Assembly (NCBI GenBank): GCA_040757775.1
Contig: JBFLWQ010000010.1
Span: 38,651 to 102,650 of the forward strand
Reading direction: 5' to 3'
DNA length: 64,000 nucleotides
Origin: Thermodesulfobacteriota bacterium
GTDB taxonomy: Bacteria > Desulfobacterota > UBA8473
Part shown: one piece after another, positions 8,129 to 16,518 of the stretch
How positions within the stretch are numbered: the stretch's first letter is position 1
How the letters are laid out: each line of letters opens with the position of its first letter
The notes under the pieces: model-generated
Database searches by the model: none
What the model saw: only the letters and a program-made list of their open reading frames with translations
Told to the model about the DNA's origin: nothing
Position numbers and translations under genes: made by a program

Positions 8129-9025
8129 ATGGATTTAAGACAATTGGATATATTCTGTAAAGTTGTTGAACTGGGTAGCTTTTCAAAGGCAGGCGAAGCA
8201 ACATACTTAACTCAACCTACCATCAGCGAACATATTAAATCTCTGGAGGACCATCTGGATGCGAGACTTTTAGACAGGATGGGAAGAGAGGTTATCCCCA
8301 CCAAAGCCGGAGAAATCTTATACAGGTATGCGAAGAAGATATTGGAACTGAGGGTTGAGGCTAAACAGGTCCTGGAAAATTTTTCGGGGAAAATGTCTGG
8401 TGACATTACTATCGGAGGAAGCAATATACCGGGAGAATACGTTTTGCCCTATTTACTCGGCAAATTTAAGGATAATTATCCAAATATCTCTATATGCTTA
8501 ATGATTGGGGATACAAAAGAAATTATAGACCAGGTAATTAATAATAGAATCGAGATGGGTATTGTGGGGGCAAAAATTCAGGACAGAAGGCTTGAGTACA
8601 GTGAATTCATCAAGGATGAGCTGATCTTGGTTGTTCCTTCCTCCCACCCATGGAAATCAAAAACCTCTGTAAGACCAGAGGAACTTAAAGACCAATCCTA
8701 TATTTCAAGAGAAAGGGGATCTGGAACCCGTATAACCATTGAAAAAGCTTTCCATGATAGTGGAACTAATTTGAACACTCTAAAGGTTATAGCTGAAATG
8801 GGGAGTACCGAAGCAATTAGGCAAGGGATCAAGGCTGGAATCGGTATATCTATTCTCTCCAAGAGGGCAGTAGAGGACGAATTGAAACTTGGGGTACTCA
8901 AAGAAATCAGAGTCAAGGGTCTTAAATTAATTAGAAACTTTTATATTGTATTTCATAAAGGAAGAACAAGGTCCCCTCTGTTAGAGGCATTTATTGGTTT
9001 CTTAATGGAAAACCATCCTATTTAG
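8129..9025 (+). CDS. LysR family regulator (selenium-metabolism-associated type)
   Basis: A 298-residue LysR-type transcriptional regulator. The winged HTH occupies residues 1-60 (MDLRQLDIFCKVVELGSFSK, then LTQPTISEHIKSLE), and a periplasmic-binding-protein-like effector domain spans about 90-295 (GDITIGGSNIPGEYVLPYLLG). That start of the effector domain and the YLTQPT/DRMGREVIPTKAGEILYRYA pattern match, from memory, the family named selenium metabolism-associated LysR regulators; this subfamily call is moderate. I start at ATG 8129, three bases after a TTG in frame; there is no clear ribosome-binding site. The 23-bp palindrome upstream is a candidate autoregulatory operator. No selenoprotein or Sel gene is in the window. 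Confidence 0.85.
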   Translation: MDLRQLDIFCKVVELGSFSKAGEATYLTQPTISEHIKSLEDHLDARLLDRMGREVIPTKAGEILYRYAKKILELRVEAKQVLENFSGKMSGDITIGGSNIPGEYVLPYLLGKFKDNYPNISICLMIGDTKEIIDQVINNRIEMGIVGAKIQDRRLEYSEFIKDELILVVPSSHPWKSKTSVRPEELKDQSYISRERGSGTRITIEKAFHDSGTNLNTLKVIAEMGSTEAIRQGIKAGIGISILSKRAVEDELKLGVLKEIRVKGLKLIRNFYIVFHKGRTRSPLLEAFIGFLMENHPI

Positions 9026-9062
9026 CGGTTATATTCAAAGTCCTACCAATCAGTCTGGATAG

Positions 9063-9098
9063 AAAAACCTCTTTTCCCATCACTTTATGCAGGTTTTT
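9063..9098 (+). terminator. Possible terminator after the LysR gene
   Basis: AAAAACCT (9063-9070) and AGGTTTTT (9091-9098) form an 8-bp stem ending in U residues, but the loop is 20 nt, so termination strength is doubtful. Confidence 0.35.
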
Positions 9099-9854
9099 GA
9101 TCTGGCTTTCTCACGGCATCCATATTGTGCCATAATGTCCCATTCTGGCGATCTGTCCCACTTTTTGCCCCTTTCGCTTTAGCATCCCAATCGTTACTAT
9201 CAAGCATAAGTGCAATACTGTCCCAATCTCAACCTCTTAATCTACAATCAAAGTATACCAATAATGTCATCAAAACCTTTACTATCAAGCCTGGGAAGGT
9301 TTTATAAACAAGTCTATCATTTTTGGTATGCTAATTGCAGGCTTTATAAGTTAAGTTTAAAAAGGTCAATAAGGTAAAATCATTCAAGGATAAACAAAAG
9401 GGATAACACATGGTAGCAGAAATAAAAAACAACAGAACATTTCCTGTGTTTTCAAAAAACTTAGCGCAACTCTTCGCACGGTTTGGAAAAAAGGCAAAGT
9501 TGTCTAAAGCCAATAATCGTAAATTTTTAGGGAGAAAGCGACCTGACTGGATAGATATCCTAAAATAGCATAGTAAAGAGGTGGTAGCAGTCCACCTGTT
9601 AAAATACAAGTATACGGGGTGCACTTCCGATCTTCCTGTTCCAGTTATTCTCTCGCTGTATGTGAAATGCTGTATCGTTCTTATCTCCTGTTGATTTAGT
9701 GAATGTTCAAGTTGAAGCGAATGTTGAATTGCAAATTGCTGTGCGGTTTCTCTTTCTGGGCTAAAGTTATTATGCTGTTAAAAAATATTTTAACACTTAG
9801 TTGATTACTCCATGTTGATGTTAGGAAGGGCACCCCACATTTTTATTTTTTCTC
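9099..9854. other. Long region without a convincing gene
   Basis: About 750 bp separate the LysR gene from the end of the tonB-like gene. The only reading frame with some support is the 52-codon ORF at 9410-9568. A hairpin GTTAAAA/TTTTAAC lies near 9777-9794. Other open frames here have no ribosome-binding site and no recognisable sequence. Confidence 0.4.
9410..9568 (+). CDS. Possible small basic protein, 52 residues
   Basis: ATG at 9410 opens a 52-codon frame ending in TAG at 9568. AAAAGGG lies 8-9 nt upstream. The product is strongly basic, starts MVAEIKNNRTFPVFSKN, has the lysine-rich stretch GKKAKLSKANN and ends RKRPDWIDILK. I do not recognise it. It has no neighbour in an operon and could be a chance frame or the remnant of a longer gene. 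Confidence 0.3.
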   Translation: MVAEIKNNRTFPVFSKNLAQLFARFGKKAKLSKANNRKFLGRKRPDWIDILK

Positions 9855-10808
9855 TCATCTCTCCAATTCAAACCTTATAGGAATGCTTGCCCAGACTTTA
9901 ACACTAATGCCATTCAATGTGGCAGGCAAGAACTTCCAATTTTTTACAGCCTCTAAAGCAGACTCGTCTAGTGCCTTGTACCCAGAGGATCTTTTCACCT
10001 CTATCTTCCCTACTCCCCCATCCCCCAAAACCTCCACTTTAAGTAAAACAACCCCTTCCATCTTTCTTCTTATTGCTATCATTGGATACTGGGGTTTAGG
10101 ATTCGCGATGAAAGAAGGGGCAGTACTCCGTAAAACTGGTTTTCGGCTAGATAACGAGTAGCTAATTGGCATTCCACCTCGATTGATTCCTTCCTTCACC
10201 CCTTGCTCTCCGCCGAACTCTTCCTTGATGCCATAAAGAGCGTCTCCCTTTCTATCACTTAATTCCCTTACTCCTTGTTCTGGAAACCCCGGGTACCCTG
10301 TTTTTATTCTCTCATCAGGTTCGGAGAGACTTCCAACAATGCTGAGTTTGGGTTCAGGTTCAGAGCCAAATTCGGGCTTTGATTTATTTTGAGGCTTAGG
10401 TTCGGGTTTTGCCTCAGGCTCGGGAACTGCAATCCTTTCGTTTTCTATTTTAACCATCTTTGGGAAATTCTTGATGGGGTTAATAGGTTCAATTTTCCCA
10501 GCCTCTCTGTTTATCTGCTTTTTCCCTAATCCCAAAGGCTTCTCTGATGGAGATGAGACCAAACTAACAATATATATTTGGGGACAAGAGGTTCTCTTAA
10601 TGTACAACGTTGAAGAAGCAATTATAAGGGCTATAATGGCTAGGTGGAGAAGAATTGATGGTATAATCATCTTCTCCAACCCTATTGAAGGGACGCCATT
10701 ACAAAGAGTCTTATTGTTCAAAAGATTCATCTCTCTTTTTCCATGGGTTTGATAATCATACCTACTTACATAAGTCTTGTCTGCCTCTTCCCTCAACAAG
10801 TTGACCAT
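9855..10808 (-). CDS. tonB: TonB family energy transducer
   Basis: TonB couples the ExbB/ExbD proton channel in the inner membrane to outer-membrane receptors such as BtuB. The 317-residue protein has one membrane anchor at about residues 47-70 (IIPSILLHLAIIALIIASSTLYI). A periplasmic linker rich in Pro, Glu and Lys follows (PEPEAKPEPKPQNKSKPE). The C-terminal TonB domain, about 230-315, has PQYPMIAIRRKMEGVVLLKVEV, GVGKIEVKRSSGYKALDESALEAVKNWKF and PIRFEL. It follows cobQ by 13 nt in the B12 operon, so it probably serves the BtuB encoded upstream. The start may be this ATG or the internal one at MNLLNN; residues before the anchor are unusually long. No exbB or exbD is in the window. Confidence 0.9.
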   Translation of the reverse strand: MVNLLREEADKTYVSRYDYQTHGKREMNLLNNKTLCNGVPSIGLEKMIIPSILLHLAIIALIIASSTLYIKRTSCPQIYIVSLVSSPSEKPLGLGKKQINREAGKIEPINPIKNFPKMVKIENERIAVPEPEAKPEPKPQNKSKPEFGSEPEPKLSIVGSLSEPDERIKTGYPGFPEQGVRELSDRKGDALYGIKEEFGGEQGVKEGINRGGMPISYSLSSRKPVLRSTAPSFIANPKPQYPMIAIRRKMEGVVLLKVEVLGDGGVGKIEVKRSSGYKALDESALEAVKNWKFLPATLNGISVKVWASIPIRFELER

Positions 10809-10821
10809 CCAGCCTTACCTT

Positions 10822-12366
10822 TCACCTCAGACCTGCAATCCTGTAAAAGGTCTCCATATCGATATTTTTTCTGACAAGTGTTGCCAGCCTGTCGTATTGT
10901 GTCTCTTTAAACTCCTGGAAGTTGAAAGAAGTGTTTGTTTCTGATTCCCCTCTTGTAGCAATAGGAATGCCTTTTGCCAGTTTTATCCTTCTGATAAACT
11001 CCTCACGGAAACCATCATTGTCAAAGATACCGTGGATATATGTTCCCCAGACTCTGCCGTTCTCAGATATAAATCCATCCGGAACCGAGATTGAGGAGCC
11101 GTCTCTCTCGACAATTTCAAGCATGCACCTTTCCTCATAGAAATCTGTCAGACCCATGTGTATTTCATAGCCTTTTAGTTCACCTGTATTTTTGAAAAAC
11201 TGGTTTAAGGGATGGATTTTTGCACATACCTGAGATGTCACCTTTTCTTTTTCTATAGATGTTCTTACAGGCAAAAGACCAATTCCAGATATTTTGCTGA
11301 GAGAAGCTTCGATACAATAAGGATCCGCAATGTATTCACCAAGCATCTGATAACCTCCGCAGACACCAACGACCGATCCACCCTTTTTATAGTGTCTGAG
11401 TATCTCTCCTGCATAGCCGAAATTGTACAGGTAGTTAAGGTCATCAATGGTGTTTTTGCTCCCTGGTATGATAATCACATCTACGTCCCCAATACACTCA
11501 CCATGACTAACATATCTTAGGTTGATATCGGGCTCTTTTTCAAATGGATCAAAATCTGTAAAATTCGAGATATGGGGAAGATATATGACCGCTATATCAA
11601 CCTTTCCGTTCTTGTTTGAAGTTATTAATCTTTCTAGTGATACGCTGTCTTCCTCCTGGATATAAATGTCTTTAAAATAGGGTATAGTACCTAATACCGG
11701 GACCCCCGTTCTTTTTTCTAAAAAATCGAGTCCTGGTTTCAAAAGGGAGATATCACCCCTAAACTTGTTTATGATAAAACCCTTAACCCTTCGCCTCTCT
11801 TCTTCGGCAAGTAGTTCCATAGTACCAATAATGGAGGCAAATACCCCTCCTCTGTCTACGTCCCCTGCCAGTACCACAGGGCAGTCCGCAATTTCAGCCA
11901 TTCCCATGTTAGCTATATCATTTTCCCGGAGGTTTATCTCCGCAGGAGATCCCGCTCCTTCTATTACTATAAAGTCGTATTTCTCCCTCAACTTCCTGAA
12001 GCTCTCCCTGACAAACCCAAGGGCATCTTTTTTGAAACTATGATACAGGCATGCAGACATATTTTTGTAAACCCTTCCATGAATTATTATCTGAGCCCCG
12101 ATATCCGTATTAGGCTTTATCAATATAGGATTCATATCAACCTCTGGCTCCAACCCGGCGGCTTCTGCCTGTACGACCTGCGCCCTTCCCATTTCTCTCC
12201 CGTCCTTGGTGATAAAAGAGTTTAGTGCCATATTCTGGGCCTTGAAGGGCGCTACATTATACCCATCCTGTCTGAGTATCCGGCAGAATGCGGCAACCAG
12301 AACACTCTTTCCAACGTGTGATGCCGTTCCCTGAACCATCAAGGATCTGGATTTCATAGTTGTCAA
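10822..12366 (-). CDS. cobQ: CobQ, adenosylcobyric acid synthase (glutamine-hydrolysing)
   Basis: CobQ amidates adenosylcobyrinate a,c-diamide at four carboxylates, using ATP and glutamine, in late cobalamin synthesis. The 514-residue protein has normal length. An N-terminal dethiobiotin-synthetase-like ATPase has the P-loop QGTASHVGKSVL and the motif FKAQNMALNS, diagnostic for CobQ against CobB. The C-terminal class I amidotransferase has the nucleophile in GVCGGYQMLG and the histidine in WGTYIHGIFDNDGF. It lies between btuB and tonB on the minus strand, 113 nt after btuB, so it belongs to the riboswitch-controlled B12 group. A cobyrinate-level enzyme inside an uptake locus suggests salvage of incomplete corrinoids or a full pathway elsewhere. 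Confidence 0.96.
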   Translation of the reverse strand: MTTMKSRSLMVQGTASHVGKSVLVAAFCRILRQDGYNVAPFKAQNMALNSFITKDGREMGRAQVVQAEAAGLEPEVDMNPILIKPNTDIGAQIIIHGRVYKNMSACLYHSFKKDALGFVRESFRKLREKYDFIVIEGAGSPAEINLRENDIANMGMAEIADCPVVLAGDVDRGGVFASIIGTMELLAEEERRRVKGFIINKFRGDISLLKPGLDFLEKRTGVPVLGTIPYFKDIYIQEEDSVSLERLITSNKNGKVDIAVIYLPHISNFTDFDPFEKEPDINLRYVSHGECIGDVDVIIIPGSKNTIDDLNYLYNFGYAGEILRHYKKGGSVVGVCGGYQMLGEYIADPYCIEASLSKISGIGLLPVRTSIEKEKVTSQVCAKIHPLNQFFKNTGELKGYEIHMGLTDFYEERCMLEIVERDGSSISVPDGFISENGRVWGTYIHGIFDNDGFREEFIRRIKLAKGIPIATRGESETNTSFNFQEFKETQYDRLATLVRKNIDMETFYRIAGLR

Positions 12367-12408
12367 CCTACTATCTGATACCTGTTTTGTCTACGACTCG
12401 CGATTTAC

Positions 12409-12479
12409 GATCATAGATGGGTCAAAAAATTTCCGCCTGAGGCGGACTGAAGCGAAAAGGGATACTTTTTCAAAGCTCT
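12409..12479. repeat. Short dispersed-repeat fragment between btuB and cobQ
   Basis: The gap holds TCATAGATGGGTCAAAAAAT, a near copy of 7647-7666, and a small CCGCCTGAGGCGG hairpin. The end, ACTTTTTCAAAGCTCTC, resembles the ends of the AGACCTTTGAAAAA element family described elsewhere in the window. Confidence 0.45.
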
Positions 12480-14333
12480 CTAAAATGTTATCTTGATTCC
12501 GCCATAGACCCCGATGCCTGGTTCTCCGTACTGATATACCGATTCGTAGTTTTGGTCTGTGATATTATCCACCCTTCCGAAGACCTGAAGGTGTTTGGTA
12601 ATTTCATAAGACGCCGCTAAGTTCACAAGCGTATATTCAGGCATCTCAAGGGTATTGTCAGTGCTTCTATACCGCTTTCCCACATATTGAACATCAACAT
12701 TCAGGTTTAATCCTTCCAGGGGGATCATGTTAAGGGCAACCCCCCCCTTATGTCTTGGCCTGTATATCAAGTCTTTATCTGTCGTGTCGTCCTTTGCCTC
12801 GGTATAGGTGTAATTGACATCTAAGGTCAACCAGTCCAGTGGTTTAAAAGAGACCAATGTTTCCCAGCCCTTTGTCTTGACCTTACCAATGTTATAGTAC
12901 TTCCATGTATCCCAATTCCAGTCAATCAACTCTCTGATCTCTGTGTGGAAGTATGTCACAGACAGCAGGACCTTTCTCCCGAAAAATTCCTGGTCTACAC
13001 CCACATCGTAGCCTTTACTCTCCTCCGGTTTCAGGTTTTCATCACCGTAGGAAGAATAAAGCTGATATAGGGAGGGGGCATGGAATCCTGTTCCGTAACT
13101 TCCTCTTATCTTGGTGCCTGTCTCTTCATAGAGATAGGCAAGAGCACCCTTATATGTGTCCTCGCCACCAAAGGTCTGATGGTTATCATGCCGGGACCCT
13201 AAGGTGAAAGAGAGTCCTTTAAATGGGGTCAATTTGTTCTGGATAAAGAAGCTTTTTGTATCAACCTTCTTCTCAGAGATATTCCCCCACACACTCTCGA
13301 GATCCCCGCTTTCTTCCTGATAATCGAATCCCGCAGAGATGGTATCCTTGTCTTTGATAAAGAAATTGTGCTGCCATGACGCCAGGTTTGTTGTCCCTTT
13401 ATAGGTCTCATCAAAAGAGCCATTGGCTGTATATTCCCTCTTTGTGCCTGTGGTGCCCAGCTTGACAACATGTTGCCACCATTCAAACAGGTTCTGATCG
13501 AAATTTGTAGAAATGCTGGTAATGCCAGTATCCTGAACCTTATCAGCATCAACTCCCGTGTCATCATAGTCCATCTTTGACTTAGAGTGGCGAACAGAGA
13601 AACCTGCCCTCACTGTTTCACTGATTTGGGCATCAAGCCGAGCAGAGGCATTGGTACCGCGGTAGTAATCCGGTTCTGTATTTCCCATATCTCTGTCCGC
13701 CTTTGAGACCCCTTTGGTATCCGTACGTAATATAGAGGCAGAGTAACTTACCTTATCATTTGATCCACTGACTCCTATCTTTTCTCTGAAGGTTTCAAAA
13801 GACCCCCCCTCTGCGGAAAGGTAAAATTCGGGCTTACCTTTACCCTTCTTGGTAATGACATTTATGACACCTCCAATAGCATCGGACCCATAAAGCACGC
13901 TTTGCATCCCTCTGACTACCTCTATTCTTTCGATGTTATCTGTAGATAAGTCAGAAATACTCATCTTTCCATCTGTGGCCATTGGATCCCCTACCTTCAC
14001 TCCGTCAATCATAATCAATGTATGGGCAGTGTTAGTACCCCGCAGGTATATAGATGCGGACCCTCCAAATTGACCGTACTGGGCAATAGAAACCCCTGGT
14101 ACATCTCTGAGAACATCAATGACCGTTTTCGCCCCTTTTTTATGAATATCATCCTCATTAACTACAGTAACCGAGTCAGGGGAGTATCTTAATGGCTCCT
14201 CCAACCTGCTGGCCGTTACGACCACTTCTTTCATCTCTACTTCCCCAGTTTTTTCCTCTGCACAAACCAGGGTGGACAATGACATAGACAAACATGCAAG
14301 TAATCCCACAATACAATTTAACAACATCTTCAT
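12480..14333 (-). CDS. btuB: BtuB-type TonB-dependent vitamin B12 receptor
   Basis: Outer-membrane receptor for cobalamin uptake. The 617-residue protein starts with a signal peptide (about residues 1-25, MLLNCIVGLLACLSMSLSTL then VCA). A TonB box follows (KEVVVTASR, about 35-43), then the plug domain (VIDVLRDVPGVSI ... RIEVVRGMQSVLYGSDAIGGVINVITK, about 50-160), and a 22-strand barrel ending in the canonical terminal Phe (GGIKITF). BtuB assignment over other receptors rests on size, on the plug and on context: a cobalamin riboswitch directly upstream and btuFCD, cobQ and tonB around it. AAGGAGG lies 8-9 nt before the ATG. With no U-run after the riboswitch, control may act on translation. 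Confidence 0.93.
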   Translation of the reverse strand: MKMLLNCIVGLLACLSMSLSTLVCAEEKTGEVEMKEVVVTASRLEEPLRYSPDSVTVVNEDDIHKKGAKTVIDVLRDVPGVSIAQYGQFGGSASIYLRGTNTAHTLIMIDGVKVGDPMATDGKMSISDLSTDNIERIEVVRGMQSVLYGSDAIGGVINVITKKGKGKPEFYLSAEGGSFETFREKIGVSGSNDKVSYSASILRTDTKGVSKADRDMGNTEPDYYRGTNASARLDAQISETVRAGFSVRHSKSKMDYDDTGVDADKVQDTGITSISTNFDQNLFEWWQHVVKLGTTGTKREYTANGSFDETYKGTTNLASWQHNFFIKDKDTISAGFDYQEESGDLESVWGNISEKKVDTKSFFIQNKLTPFKGLSFTLGSRHDNHQTFGGEDTYKGALAYLYEETGTKIRGSYGTGFHAPSLYQLYSSYGDENLKPEESKGYDVGVDQEFFGRKVLLSVTYFHTEIRELIDWNWDTWKYYNIGKVKTKGWETLVSFKPLDWLTLDVNYTYTEAKDDTTDKDLIYRPRHKGGVALNMIPLEGLNLNVDVQYVGKRYRSTDNTLEMPEYTLVNLAASYEITKHLQVFGRVDNITDQNYESVYQYGEPGIGVYGGIKITF

Positions 14334-14375
14334 TTCCTAATCCTCCTTTTCCCCTCGGTCGGGATGTTTATTTGA

Positions 14376-14617
14376 TCTGTCAAATAAGTCTCCTGGCTTA
14401 CGGTTATGCCTAATCCCCATACCTTCCCGGCAGTTTTAAAACCACCAGTGGTTCAAAACAGTTAAAAGTTCAATGTTGCAGGTCAAAAGTATTTTGCTTT
14501 TTTATCCTTTTACTTTTAACTTTTCACTGTTGACTTTTAACTGTCTTTATTGAGTTTCGTTCCGTCTACAGTTGCGGGGCAGCGTCGGCTTTTGACCGCC
14601 TTCCTTTATCTGACAGA
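14376..14617 (-). promoter_or_regulatory. Cobalamin riboswitch of btuB, overlapping the 3' end of btuD
   Basis: The minus-strand RNA has the cobalamin aptamer blocks in order: CTGCCCCGCAACTGT, CCACTGG, GCCGGGAAGG and AGCCAGGAGAC. The closing P1 helix is 12 bp with one G-U: TCTGTCAGATAA (14606-14617) pairs with TTATTTGACAGA (14376-14387). Thus the aptamer begins 52 nt inside the btuD coding sequence, and the btuD stop codon lies in the conserved CTGTAG block. The middle carries a long A/T-rich arm built of CAGTTAAAAG-like repeats. No intrinsic terminator is seen; the region after P1 runs into AAGGAGG and the btuB ATG, suggesting control of translation. Confidence 0.92.
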
Positions 14618-15396
14618 CTTGATGCTAAGAGCGTTACTCTCGGCAATCCGGTTTGCGGATTGGTATCAACTAATACATCGGCTTCATAAACCTCCTTTAC
14701 ATTGGATTCTGTGATTATATCCCCGGGAGTTCCTATACAGTGGACAGTTCCTTTACTTAAAAGCATGACCCTATCACAAAAAATAGAAGCTAAATTCACA
14801 TCGTGAGTCACAGCTACAACCGTCAGTCCTTCTTCCCGATTTAAGGTCTTTATTAAATCAAAAAAGGCTACTTGATGCTTGATGTCTAAATAGGCTGTGG
14901 ATTCATCGAGGAGTATGATCTGTGGCTGCTGGGCCAGTGCCCTTGCAATCAGTACCCTCTGCCTTTCACCCCCGCTTAATTCATTGATACTTCGAGTTGA
15001 AAATGAAAGGGTATCTGTCATCTCCATGGCATCTCTGACTATCGCATAGTCTTTCTCCCCTTCAAAACTAAGTCTACCAAGATAGGGTGATCTCCCCATC
15101 AAGACCACCTCCAATACAGTAAAAGGAAAAACAAGAGAAGTCTCCTGGGGAACCATACCTACAATCCTGGCTAACTCTCTTCTATTTGTATCCTTGATAT
15201 TTGTCCCATTGATAAAGACATCTCCTTTTCCCATGGTAAGGGTTCTGTTAAGGCTCTTTAATAAGGTCGTCTTTCCAGAACCATTTGGACCAATTACCCC
15301 CAAAAGTTCCCCCTTCTTAACACCAAATGAGATATCCCTGAGCACCCATTCATGAACATACTTGAAGCTTACTCGAGAAACCTTGATTATATCCAT
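14566..15396 (-). CDS. btuD: BtuD-type ABC transporter ATPase (B12/iron-siderophore family)
   Basis: Cytoplasmic ATPase subunit that powers the BtuC permease. The 276-residue protein shows Walker A GPNGSGKTT, Q-loop VPQETSL, signature LSGGERQR, Walker B IILLDEST and H-loop AVTHD, so it should be active; the usual P after the Walker B Glu is S. It follows btuC by 3 nt. The last ~16 residues (from SDKGRRSKADAAPQL) are encoded inside the downstream cobalamin riboswitch, so this tail is likely shaped by RNA structure and not by protein function. FhuC/BtuD/FecE members are hard to separate by sequence; cobalamin is inferred from the two riboswitches and the neighbours. Confidence 0.93.
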   Translation of the reverse strand: MDIIKVSRVSFKYVHEWVLRDISFGVKKGELLGVIGPNGSGKTTLLKSLNRTLTMGKGDVFINGTNIKDTNRRELARIVGMVPQETSLVFPFTVLEVVLMGRSPYLGRLSFEGEKDYAIVRDAMEMTDTLSFSTRSINELSGGERQRVLIARALAQQPQIILLDESTAYLDIKHQVAFFDLIKTLNREEGLTVVAVTHDVNLASIFCDRVMLLSKGTVHCIGTPGDIITESNVKEVYEADVLVDTNPQTGLPRVTLLASSLSDKGRRSKADAAPQL

Positions 15397-15399
15397 AAA

Positions 15400-16416
15400 T
15401 CAGACTCCTTTTCTTCGCAACAAGTAGATAAAAAATGGGGCCCCGAAGATAGCTGTTATCACCCCCACAGGTAATTCCACAGGGGCAATTATGGTTCTTG
15501 CCATGGTATCCGCTATAACCAAGAAAGAAAGTCCAAAAAGAGCTGAGGCAGGCAAAAGAAGGCGGTGATCTGAACCAAATACCATACGCATCATGTGGGG
15601 AACGACAAGTCCCACGAAACCAATAACACCACTTACTGAAACAACCACCCCCGTAATTAAAGATGCAGTGATAAGCAAAAGTCTCCTTACCCTCTCCACC
15701 TCGACTCCCAGCTGGAGGGCAGTCTCTTCCCCTGTAACGATCAGGTTCAGGGGATGGGCATTCAAATAGATAATAAGGCATCCAATAATAACAAAGGGGG
15801 TAACAATTATAATCTCGTTGTACTTTGACAGGCTTAAATCCCCCATTAACCAAAAGATAATACTATGAAGCCTCTCATCATGGGTAATGGACACCAAAAA
15901 CATTATAATGGCAGAAAAGAAAGAACCAACTATTACACCTGCTAAAAGTAAAGTATTAGTTTGAAGTCTATATCCTGTCCTTGCAATGCCCAATACCAGT
16001 AAAATGGTCAACAGTGCCCCACAGAAAGAAGCAACGGGAATACTCAAGAAGCCTAGCCCTGCCCCTGAGATAATTGCCAGGATGGCACCTACAGCCGAAC
16101 CACTTGAAATCCCTAAAATGTAAGGATCTGCAAGGGGATTTCGAAAAAGAGCCTGAAATACTACCCCAGCCACTGAAAGGGTAGCACCTACTATACCGGC
16201 CAGTATGATCCTAGGTAAGCGAACCTGAAATATAATTACTCTGTCGGTATCTGTCCATCCGCGAATAGGGACAGTCCCCTCTCCAAATATCCCCCTCAAT
16301 ATTTTCATCAACCCTATATCAGCCGTTCCAAGAGAGATGGAAAGTATCGCAACTATGATGAAAACAAAAACAAGAGCAAGGGATACGAGTACTACTTTTC
16401 GAAGAGTTACCACCAT
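15400..16416 (-). CDS. btuC: BtuC-type ABC transporter permease
   Basis: Inner-membrane permease of the FecCD/BtuC family, 338 residues, with about ten hydrophobic helices beginning with VVLVSLALVFVFIIVAILSI. Family signatures include LPRIILAGIVGATLSVAGVV, the ALFRNPLADPYILGISSGSA segment before helix 3, and GVIGFVGLVVPHMMR, where the coupling helix contacts the ATPase. It lies between btuF (102 nt upstream) and btuD (3 nt downstream). Two copies would form the translocation pore with two BtuD. Cobalamin specificity is inferred from the locus. Confidence 0.94.
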   Translation of the reverse strand: MVVTLRKVVLVSLALVFVFIIVAILSISLGTADIGLMKILRGIFGEGTVPIRGWTDTDRVIIFQVRLPRIILAGIVGATLSVAGVVFQALFRNPLADPYILGISSGSAVGAILAIISGAGLGFLSIPVASFCGALLTILLVLGIARTGYRLQTNTLLLAGVIVGSFFSAIIMFLVSITHDERLHSIIFWLMGDLSLSKYNEIIIVTPFVIIGCLIIYLNAHPLNLIVTGEETALQLGVEVERVRRLLLITASLITGVVVSVSGVIGFVGLVVPHMMRMVFGSDHRLLLPASALFGLSFLVIADTMARTIIAPVELPVGVITAIFGAPFFIYLLRRKGV

Positions 16417-16518
16417 AACTGAGTTACCTTTGCCTGGTTACAGGAGTTCGGCTATCAGCCGTTAGCTTTCAGTAAAAAAGAGGGCGATGGCTGAATGCTG
16501 ACGACTGAACGCATACTC

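Noticed and set aside
8129..9025. Selenoprotein or SECIS element near the selenium-type LysR gene
   Set aside because: No in-frame UGA with a following stem-loop or selenium gene was found nearby.
9331..9624. 97-codon minus-strand frame
   Set aside because: No ribosome-binding site or recognisable sequence; it lies opposite the slightly better 52-codon frame.
15350..15853. 167-codon minus-strand frame within btuC
   Set aside because: A shifted frame over an obvious permease; its product is a chance Cys/Tyr-rich chain.
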